DNA from: JBBIOI01 sp037443425
Lineage (GTDB): Bacteria > Desulfobacterota > BSN033 > UBA1163
NCBI GenBank assembly: GCA_037443425.1
Contig: JBBIOI010000054.1
Coordinates: 1-22,067 of the forward strand
Direction of reading: 5' to 3'
Length of the DNA stretch: 22,067 nt
The notes beneath the pieces are model-generated. The model did no database searches. It was given only the letters and a program-made list of their open reading frames with translations, and was not told the origin of the DNA. Shown here piece by piece: positions 7,558 through 13,869 of the stretch (its first letter is position 1; every line of letters begins with the position of its first letter). The position numbers were made by a program, and so were the translations under genes.

Positions 7558-8048
7558 AGATTCACGGAAGGGTATGGAAATATGGAGACAATATAGATAC
7601 AGATATAATCTACCCAGGTAAGTATCTTGTGTCTTTTGATCCTGAAGAAGCTGCAAGACATGCTATGGAAGGGATAGAGGTTGATTTTTATAAGAAGATT
7701 TCAAAAGGGGATATTCTACTTGTCGGAAAGAATTTTGGAAGTGGTTCTGCAAGGGAACAGGCCTCACTTGCGCTGAAATATGCAGGTGTAGGTGCAATAC
7801 TCTCTGAGAATTTTCCTCGAACTTTTTATAGAAATTCTATAAATATAGGGCTTCCAGTGATCGAAGTTAGTGGTATAAAAGATGTGATAGATGAAAAGGA
7901 CGAGCTTGAGATTGATCTCGAAGGTGGGATAATAAAAAATATAACTAAAGGAGAAGAATATAGATTCCCTTCAATACCAGCCTTTATTATTGAAATCCTT
8001 AAATCTGGTGGGGCAGTCCCTTTTTATAAGAAAAGAATCTCTTCTTAA
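7554..8048 (+). CDS. Aconitase-superfamily hydro-lyase, small subunit (LeuD / DmdB-like)
   Basis: This 164-residue swivel-domain subunit pairs with the large subunit just upstream (ATGA overlap). It shows NIDTDIIYPGKYL near residues 13-25, the catalytic/substrate loop FGSGSAREQA (61-70), and NFPRTFYRNSINIGLP (86-101), all characteristic of the family. The specificity loop after DTDIIYPGK reads YLVS (24-27). In methanogen homoaconitases this loop carries an Arg (YLRT-type), whereas isopropylmalate isomerases have a hydrophobic residue there, so the pair looks less like a homoaconitase. The substrate remains unknown. The last 50 bp overlap, in the opposite direction, the end of lnt. Confidence 0.9.
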   Translation: MKIHGRVWKYGDNIDTDIIYPGKYLVSFDPEEAARHAMEGIEVDFYKKISKGDILLVGKNFGSGSAREQASLALKYAGVGAILSENFPRTFYRNSINIGLPVIEVSGIKDVIDEKDELEIDLEGGIIKNITKGEEYRFPSIPAFIIEILKSGGAVPFYKKRISS

Positions 8049-9549
8049 AAATTAAGATGAGTAAGATTGATATGAATAAGGCTGAACATATCCAAGCAAA
8101 GACATCCCCATATTGAGTATAGAAAGTCTTTTTGTTTGAAAGCCAAATTATTCCATTGATAGCCTCGTGAGTAAATATATTTGTTTTTTTTAATATCTTT
8201 CCCTTGGGGTCTATAAAACCACTTATTCCAGTATTGGCAGCCCTTGCAATAAATACCCTATTTTCTACAGCCCTAAAGACAGCTATTGAAAAATGTTGAT
8301 AAGGAGCAGATGTCTTTCCAAACCATGCGTCGTTTGTAATTGTAACAAGAAAATTTGCACCATTTTTTATAAATCTTCGGCAGAGATCCGGGAATATAAT
8401 TTCAAAACATATAACAACACCAAACTTCCCCGAAGGAAGGGTAAAATTAAAAATATCTTTACCTGATTTAAAATTTCCGATCCCTTCTCCTAAGGTACCA
8501 AGGGGAATATATTCCCCAAATGGGACATATTCCCCGAATGGGACAAGATGTATTTTATCGTATTGACCGAGAAATTCCCCTCGAGGAGAAATAAAAAATG
8601 CACTGTTATAATGATTTATCTTTCCCTTTTCTATTTTATAAGAAGGTGTACCAAAAAGGAGAAAGGCGCCTGTCTTTTTTGGGATATTTAGGACAATATC
8701 TTGATATCTTTTTTCTTCCTGGAAAAAGAATGGGGTTGCTGTCTCAGGCCAGATAATTAAATCAGGTTTTTCCTGTGCAACTTTATACGAGAGCTTTTCA
8801 TAGATATCCATTGTTTCTCTCTGAAAAGATTCATCCCATTTAACAGACTGATCTATATTTGCTTGCACAATTCCTATTTTTAAGGGGATGCTGTCCTTTG
8901 GTTGGCTATCTATCGTTTTTATCCTAAAGTATCCATATAATAAGAATAAGAGAAGGATCAAGACGGTTATGGAAAATTCTTTAAAGGGAAAATCCCCTTT
9001 CTTCCATTGATAGATTATCAAAAAAAGGGTTGCATTTACAAGAACAATAACGAATGAAAGACCATAGACTCCGGTGATATCAGCCATCTGAATAAACGAG
9101 AGATTTAGATATTGAGAATGGCCTAAGTTTGCCCAAGGAAATCCACTTAGTAGAAAAGATCTAAGGTATTCAAGGGTTACCCAAATTAAGGAAGTTAAAA
9201 GTGTTGCCTTAATTCCAAGATATATTTGTATAAGCCGGCTTAGTAATGCAAAAAATCCAAAGTATAAACTCAGGTATAAAACAAGAAGAAGAAGTATAAA
9301 AAAACTTAGAATTAGATTCACATTTCCATATTTGTGGACAGCAACAATGATCCAGTAAAGTATGCCGAGATAGAAGATAAGACCCATTAGAAAACCAATC
9401 TTGAAGCTCTGATAAGGTTGTTTTTCAGAGAAAGCTAAGAAGAGGGGGACAATAGAAAACCATATCAAAAATTCCAGGTCAAAATTTGGAAAAGAGAGTA
9501 TGAGAAGAGCACTCGAGATAATGCATAAAAGAATATCTTTTTTTTTCAT
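7999..9549 (-). CDS. lnt: Apolipoprotein N-acyltransferase Lnt
   Basis: This 516-residue inner-membrane enzyme transfers an acyl chain from phospholipid to the N-terminal cysteine of lipoproteins, the last maturation step in double-membraned bacteria. About six N-terminal helices precede a nitrilase-like periplasmic domain and one C-terminal helix. The Glu-Lys-Cys triad is intact: E269 in IIWPETATP, K332 in YDKIHLVPFGEY and C381 in VVICFEIIFP, close to E. coli E267/K335/C387. The ATG at 9549 gives the usual MKKK start; an in-frame GTG at 9597 would add 16 residues. Neither has a clear ribosome binding site. An 18-bp near-perfect tandem repeat duplicates PFGEY just after the catalytic Lys. The gene is monocistronic, divergent from the EF-G-like gene and convergent with the hydro-lyase operon. 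Confidence 0.93.
   Translation of the reverse strand: MKKKDILLCIISSALLILSFPNFDLEFLIWFSIVPLFLAFSEKQPYQSFKIGFLMGLIFYLGILYWIIVAVHKYGNVNLILSFFILLLLVLYLSLYFGFFALLSRLIQIYLGIKATLLTSLIWVTLEYLRSFLLSGFPWANLGHSQYLNLSFIQMADITGVYGLSFVIVLVNATLFLIIYQWKKGDFPFKEFSITVLILLLFLLYGYFRIKTIDSQPKDSIPLKIGIVQANIDQSVKWDESFQRETMDIYEKLSYKVAQEKPDLIIWPETATPFFFQEEKRYQDIVLNIPKKTGAFLLFGTPSYKIEKGKINHYNSAFFISPRGEFLGQYDKIHLVPFGEYVPFGEYIPLGTLGEGIGNFKSGKDIFNFTLPSGKFGVVICFEIIFPDLCRRFIKNGANFLVTITNDAWFGKTSAPYQHFSIAVFRAVENRVFIARAANTGISGFIDPKGKILKKTNIFTHEAINGIIWLSNKKTFYTQYGDVFAWICSALFISILLILIFKKRFFSYKKGLPHQI
8502..8544. repeat. 16-bp palindrome joined to an 18-bp tandem repeat inside lnt
   Basis: GGGGAATATATTCCCC at 8502-8517 is a perfect 16-bp palindrome. 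It overlaps two adjacent 18-bp units (8509-8526 and 8527-8544, each ATATTCCCC-R-AATGGGAC) that differ at one base. In the protein the repeat encodes a duplicated (V/I)PFGEY step next to the catalytic lysine loop. It is in frame, so Lnt stays open. This probably arose by replication slippage at the palindrome. Confidence 0.85.
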
Positions 9550-9649
9550 GAAAAAAATCTTAAGAAATAAAGGATAATTTTTCAAGAGAAATCTCACAAT
9601 TTCAACTGATGAATCATTGACTTTTATTTATGAAAAAAGTAATTTAAAA

Positions 9650-9655
9650 TATAAT
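9650..9655 (+). promoter_or_regulatory. Candidate -10 element for the EF-G-like gene
   Basis: A perfect TATAAT lies 30 bases upstream of the ATG at 9686 in a very AT-rich 88-base (136-base if lnt starts at 9549) divergent intergenic stretch. The hexamer at -35 with 17-base spacing (TTTATG) is poor. A TTGACT at 9617-9622 is 27 bases away and too far to pair with it. An AAAGGAG ribosome binding site lies at 9673-9679. The call is by eye only. Confidence 0.4.
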
Positions 9656-9685
9656 ATTTGTAGAAATAATTAGAAAGGAGACGAG

Positions 9686-11782
9686 ATGAAAAGATTTGAG
9701 CCGAATTTTATAAGGAACATTGGAACTTTTGGTCATGGAGGAGAGGGAAAGACTTCACTCGCGGAGGCGATACTTTTTGATACCGGAGAGAATAACCGAC
9801 TTGGGCGGGTAGATGATGGATCATCTATCATGGATTTTGAGCCGGAGGAGATTAATCGGAAAATAAGTATCAGTGCTTCACTTGCACATTTCGAATGGAA
9901 TAAACATAAATTCCATTTGATTGATACACCAGGGTATGCAAACTTTATAGCTGAGGCAAAGGCCTCTATGAGGGTTATAGATGGGGCAATCATTGTTGTT
10001 GGTGCAAATTCAGAAGTAAAAGTCCAGACAGAGGCAGTCTGGGGGTATGCCAATGAATTTAATGTTCCAAGAATGCTTTATGTAAGCAAGATGGATGTTG
10101 AAAGGGCAGATTTTCTAAAAATAGTCGAAGATGTAAAAAAGGCATTCCCTTCACAACCAGCTATCCCTGTTCAACTTCCAATAGGGGCTGAGAGAAACTT
10201 TAAAGGTATTGTTGACCTCATACAGAAGAAGGCCTATTTTTATAAGGATGATGGTAGCGGTCAATTTGAGATTAAAGAGATCCCGTCAGAGATGAAGGAT
10301 GATGTTGAGAAACAAAGGGAGAAGCTAATCGAGGTCCTTGTTGAGATGGATGACCAGTTGATGGAAAAGTACTTAGAGTCAGGAGAGATTTCTACAGAAG
10401 AAATGATTCAATGTCTAAGAAAAGGTACTATTGAAAGAAGAATAGTTCCTGCTCTATGTGGTTCATCGATCCTAAATATAGGCATACAACCACTCCTCGA
10501 TATGGCGATACTATGCTTCCCTTCCCCTGTTGAAAAAGGTCCGGTGGAAGGCAAAAATCTTAAGAACGGAGGTATAGAAAAAAGAGAGCCAAAAGAGGAT
10601 GCCCCATTTTCTGCCTTCGTTTTCAAAACAATTGCAGATCCTTTTGCAGGAAAATTGAGTATCTTTAGGGTTTATTCAGGAACTATCAATGCGGATTCAA
10701 CAGTTTATAATTCAAAAAAAGATGTAAAAGAGAGAATAGGGCAGATATTTTTATTAGAGGGTAAAAAGCAGAAGCCTGTCGGTTTTGCAAGCGTTGGTGA
10801 TATTGTGGCTGTTGCAAAGTTGAAGGAGACAACAACCGGAGACACGCTGTCTGACGAGAAAAACCCTATAGTATTTGAAGAGACAAAGCTTCCTCTTCCT
10901 GTTATCTCTTATGCAATTTCGCCTAAAGCTAAGGGGGATGAAGAAAAGATAACTGCCTCACTTGCTAGGATACATGAAGAGGATCCCACAATGCAGGTTT
11001 CGAGAGATGAACAGACAGGAGAGATTATCCTTTCAGGTGTAGGACAGACTCATGTTGAGGTAATTGTTGAAAAGCTAAAGAGGAAATTTGGGGTTGAGGT
11101 AAATCTTAGTACTCCAAAGGTTCCATACAAAGAGACGATTAAGACTGCAAAGACAGGTGTGATCTATAGACATAAGAAACAGACAGGGGGTAGGGGACAA
11201 TTTGCAGAGGTACATTTTGATATATCTCCTCTTCCACGAGGTGGAGGATTTGAATTTGAAAATGCACTTGTCGGGATGAATGTTCCAAGAAATTTTGTAC
11301 CTGCAGTAGAGAAAGGAATTTTAGAGGCAATGCAGAGCGGTGTATTGGCAGGTTATCCTGTTGTAGATGTTAAGGTTCGTTTTTATGATGGAAAGTCCCA
11401 TGAGGTGGATTCTTCTGAAATAGCATTTAAGATCGCAGCGATAATGTGTTTTAAGAAAGGCATAGCAGAGGCTAATCCTGTTCTTCTTGAACCCATTATG
11501 AAAGTCCAGGTTACTGCTCCTGATGAGAATATCGGAGATGTAATAGGAGATATAAATAGCCGTCGTGGAAGGGTATTGAAGGTTGATTCAAAAGGAAATT
11601 ATCAAGTTATAGAAGCCCATGTTCCAATGGCGGAGATGTTAAAATATGCCCCTGACCTGAATTCAAAAACCGGGGGCCGTGGTACATTTACAATGGAATT
11701 TTCCCATTATGAAGAAGTACCTGCACATCTTAGCGAAAAGATTATAGCCCAGGCAAAGAAAGAGAAAGAGGCTAAAGAGTAA
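9686..11782 (+). CDS. Elongation factor G-like GTPase (EF-G2/FusA2 type)
   Basis: This 698-residue five-domain translational GTPase has a P-loop GHGGEGKT (16-23) and G3 DTPGYANF (80-87). The G4 motif reads SKMD (134-137) rather than NKxD. The switch I region reads NRKISISAS (57-65) in place of the RGITI core of canonical EF-G. A domain II-like segment, and domains III-V with the TGGRGQFAEV, GVLAGYPV and INSRRGRV motifs, are complete. These features place it with the EF-G2 paralogue group, whose role (translocation with slow GTPase, or ribosome recycling/stress) is not settled. Canonical EF-G is normally in the str operon, and no ribosomal genes flank this copy. A strong AAAGGAG precedes the ATG. 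It is probably transcribed alone or with dtd, 119 bp downstream. Confidence 0.88.
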   Translation: MKRFEPNFIRNIGTFGHGGEGKTSLAEAILFDTGENNRLGRVDDGSSIMDFEPEEINRKISISASLAHFEWNKHKFHLIDTPGYANFIAEAKASMRVIDGAIIVVGANSEVKVQTEAVWGYANEFNVPRMLYVSKMDVERADFLKIVEDVKKAFPSQPAIPVQLPIGAERNFKGIVDLIQKKAYFYKDDGSGQFEIKEIPSEMKDDVEKQREKLIEVLVEMDDQLMEKYLESGEISTEEMIQCLRKGTIERRIVPALCGSSILNIGIQPLLDMAILCFPSPVEKGPVEGKNLKNGGIEKREPKEDAPFSAFVFKTIADPFAGKLSIFRVYSGTINADSTVYNSKKDVKERIGQIFLLEGKKQKPVGFASVGDIVAVAKLKETTTGDTLSDEKNPIVFEETKLPLPVISYAISPKAKGDEEKITASLARIHEEDPTMQVSRDEQTGEIILSGVGQTHVEVIVEKLKRKFGVEVNLSTPKVPYKETIKTAKTGVIYRHKKQTGGRGQFAEVHFDISPLPRGGGFEFENALVGMNVPRNFVPAVEKGILEAMQSGVLAGYPVVDVKVRFYDGKSHEVDSSEIAFKIAAIMCFKKGIAEANPVLLEPIMKVQVTAPDENIGDVIGDINSRRGRVLKVDSKGNYQVIEAHVPMAEMLKYAPDLNSKTGGRGTFTMEFSHYEEVPAHLSEKIIAQAKKEKEAKE

Positions 11783-11804
11783 GAAAAAGAGGATAAGCGG
11801 TTTC

Positions 11805-11817
11805 ATTCGGACCGAAT
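11805..11817. repeat. 13-bp palindrome downstream of the EF-G-like gene
   Basis: ATTCGG-A-CCGAAT is a perfect inverted repeat with a single central base, 23 bp after the EF-G-like stop. It is followed by no T-run, so it does not look like an intrinsic terminator. It could be a binding site for a dimeric regulator or chance. Confidence 0.35.
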
Positions 11818-11851
11818 TAATGAATCTATGAGATTACTACGTTTCCATGCA

Positions 11852-11873
11852 TCAATTAAATGGGGTTAATTGA
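11852..11873. repeat. 8-bp perfect inverted repeat upstream of dtd
   Basis: TCAATTAA and TTAATTGA flank a 6-base ATGGGG loop, 29 bp before the dtd start. The stem is all A/T except one pair at each end, so it would be weak as an RNA hairpin, and there is no T-run after it. An operator-type site for dtd or chance are both possible. Confidence 0.35.
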
Positions 11874-11901
11874 AATGAAATCATTGTAAAACAGGCTTAA
11901 T

Positions 11902-12345
11902 ATGAAAGCTGTAATACAGAGGGTAAAATCTGCAGAGGTTTATATAGACGGAAATGTTAAAGGGAGGATTGGAAATGGACTACTTGTATTCTTAGGTATT
12001 GGAAAAGGAGATAGGGATGAAGATTTAGATTATTTAGTTTCAAAGATCCCTGATTTAAGGATATTTGAAGACGATTCAGGTAAGTTTAATCATTCATTAA
12101 TTGAAAAGAAAGGGGAGATACTCGTAGTTTCTCAATTCACGCTATACGGAGATTGCAGAAAAGGTCGTAGACCCTCTTTTACAGATGCAGAAGAACCTGA
12201 AACTGCAAAAAAACTTTATGAAAAATTTATAGATAAACTTAAAGCAAGAGGATTAAATGTTGAAACAGGTGAGTTTCAAGCCAAGATGGAGGTCCACCTA
12301 ATAAATGATGGACCAGTAACCATTCTTTTAGATAGCAAAGCTTAG
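11902..12345 (+). CDS. dtd: D-aminoacyl-tRNA deacylase
   Basis: This 147-residue cytosolic homodimeric enzyme removes D-amino acids (and glycine mischarged on tRNA-Ala) from tRNA. The two family signatures are complete: SQFTLYGD at 77-84, and NDGPVT at 135-140 with the Gly137-cisPro138 pair that gives chiral rejection. Length and N-terminus (MKAVIQRV) match the family exactly. The ribosome binding site is weak. The MEMO-AMMECR1 gene starts 2 bp after the stop, so the two are probably co-transcribed. Confidence 0.97.
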   Translation: MKAVIQRVKSAEVYIDGNVKGRIGNGLLVFLGIGKGDRDEDLDYLVSKIPDLRIFEDDSGKFNHSLIEKKGEILVVSQFTLYGDCRKGRRPSFTDAEEPETAKKLYEKFIDKLKARGLNVETGEFQAKMEVHLINDGPVTILLDSKA

Positions 12346-12347
12346 AA

Positions 12348-13859
12348 ATGAAAATTAAAAAATTTATCCTCCTCTTTTTTATAATTTTTCTCACCCTGAT
12401 AGAATCGAACTGTGATGCCCAGACTGCTGGGAAAAGAAAGGAGAAAAGGATGGAAGAGATAAGAGAACCTGCAGTAGCAGGTATGTTTTATCCAGATAGG
12501 CCTGATGTCTTGTCTCGTGATATAAAAAGATATTTAGATAATGCTAAAAAAGAGAGTATTGAGGGTGAAATTATAGCCCTTGTTGTTCCTCATGCAGGTT
12601 ACATGTATTCAGGACAGGTTGCTTCGTATGCATATAAATTGATTGATGGCATGGATTTCTCTACGGTTGTTGTAGTTGCACCAAGTCATAGGGCTATGTT
12701 TAAAGGGGCTTCTATATATGATCGTGGAGGTTATAGGACTCCGCTTGGTGTTGTACCAGTGGATATTGAAATTGCAAAGAAGATTATGGGGAAAGAAAAG
12801 AGGATACAGTTTCTTCCCGAAGCCCATAAAGAGGAACATTCTCTAGAGGTTCAAATTCCTTTTCTCCAGATGGTATTAAAGAATTTTAAGCTCGTTCCAA
12901 TAGTTATGGAACCTTACTGGAGCTTGGAAACCTGTCAGGCAGTGGCCAATGCAATTGTGGAGGCAGTTAGGGGAAGAAGAGTTTTATTGATTGGAAGCTC
13001 GGACCTATCTCATTATCACTCTTATAATAAAGCAGTTGAGATGGATAAGATTGTTCTCAGCCATATGGAGCGTTTTGATACCGAAGCTATAAACCGTGAC
13101 CTTTCAAATGGTCGCTGTGAGGCATGCGGTGGGGGACCGATCATTACCATTATGTTAGCAGCTAAGTCCTTAGGAGCTAATAAAGCAAAGGTGATAAAAT
13201 ATATGAACTCAGGTGATGTAACAGGAGATCGATCCCGTGTTGTTGGCTATGGAGCTACGGTTTTTTATAAGATGGAAGGAGGTGTTGAAAAGATGAAAGG
13301 AGATAAGAAGGTTGGAGTTGATTTGGGATTAAATGAAGAAGAGAAAAGGATCCTTCATCAAATTGCAAAGACAGTGATTGAAAATAAGGCAAGAGGTAAG
13401 CCTGTTCCTGAATTCAGGATAGACTCACCTTTGTTAAAAGAGAATCGAGGTGCATTTGTGACAATTCATAAAAAGGGTCAGCTCAGGGGGTGTATTGGAT
13501 ATATTGAGGCATTAAAACCCCTTCATAAAACCATAGAAGAAATGGCTGAAGCAGCAGCATTTCGTGATCCCAGATTTCCACCTGTATCAGAAAAAGAACT
13601 TCCTGAACTGGATATCGAGATTTCTGTTTTAACTCCCCTAAGAAGGACAAAGGATGTAAATGAGATTGAAGTAGGAAAACATGGTATTTATATCAAAAAA
13701 GGGTGGTATTCAGGCCTTCTTCTTCCACAAGTAGCAACAGAGTATGGATGGGATAGAGAGACATTCCTTCAGCATACGTGTCTTAAGGCAGGGCTTCCCC
13801 CAAATGCATGGAAAGATAAGGATACTGAAATATATATCTTTTCTGCGGATATTTTTTAA
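12348..13859 (+). CDS. MEMO-AMMECR1 fusion protein (AmmeMemoRadiSam system B+A) with optional signal peptide
   Basis: This 503-residue protein joins two domains usually encoded separately. Residues about 39-310 are a MEMO domain (class III extradiol-dioxygenase-like fold) with VPHAGYMYSG (80-89), HKEEHSLEVQ (160-169), SSDLSHYH (217-224) and CEACGGGP (257-264). Residues about 325-503 are AMMECR1, with its invariant LRGCIG at 379-384. The third partner, a radical-SAM protein, is not in the window. The function is not established. From ATG 12348 the protein begins with a good Sec signal-like stretch (KIKK followed by about 14 hydrophobic residues) but no ribosome binding site. An internal ATG at 12450 has AAAGGAG six bases upstream and would give a 469-residue cytosolic form starting just before the MEMO domain. 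Either or both may be used. Confidence 0.88.
   Translation: MKIKKFILLFFIIFLTLIESNCDAQTAGKRKEKRMEEIREPAVAGMFYPDRPDVLSRDIKRYLDNAKKESIEGEIIALVVPHAGYMYSGQVASYAYKLIDGMDFSTVVVVAPSHRAMFKGASIYDRGGYRTPLGVVPVDIEIAKKIMGKEKRIQFLPEAHKEEHSLEVQIPFLQMVLKNFKLVPIVMEPYWSLETCQAVANAIVEAVRGRRVLLIGSSDLSHYHSYNKAVEMDKIVLSHMERFDTEAINRDLSNGRCEACGGGPIITIMLAAKSLGANKAKVIKYMNSGDVTGDRSRVVGYGATVFYKMEGGVEKMKGDKKVGVDLGLNEEEKRILHQIAKTVIENKARGKPVPEFRIDSPLLKENRGAFVTIHKKGQLRGCIGYIEALKPLHKTIEEMAEAAAFRDPRFPPVSEKELPELDIEISVLTPLRRTKDVNEIEVGKHGIYIKKGWYSGLLLPQVATEYGWDRETFLQHTCLKAGLPPNAWKDKDTEIYIFSADIF
12437..12452 (+). promoter_or_regulatory. Strong internal ribosome binding site and alternative start in the MEMO-AMMECR1 gene
   Basis: AAAGGAG at 12437-12443, a 6-base spacer, then in-frame ATG at 12450. 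It lies directly after the signal-like sequence and before the MEMO domain. Initiation here would remove the first 34 residues and keep the protein in the cytosol. It is much stronger than anything before the upstream ATG at 12348. Confidence 0.6.
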
Positions 13860-13869
13860 TTAATTTAAA

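Noticed and set aside
6277..8048. Calling the hydro-lyase pair leuC and leuD outright
   Set aside because: The scaffold fits, but the operon is catabolic and no other leucine gene is present, so the substrate is left open.
9550..9597. GTG start adding 16 residues to Lnt
   Set aside because: No ribosome binding site and the family normally begins at the MKKK-type start; kept only as an alternative.
9617..9655. TTGACT paired with TATAAT as a full promoter for the EF-G-like gene
   Set aside because: The spacing of 27 bases is too long for a sigma-70 promoter; only the -10 is reported.
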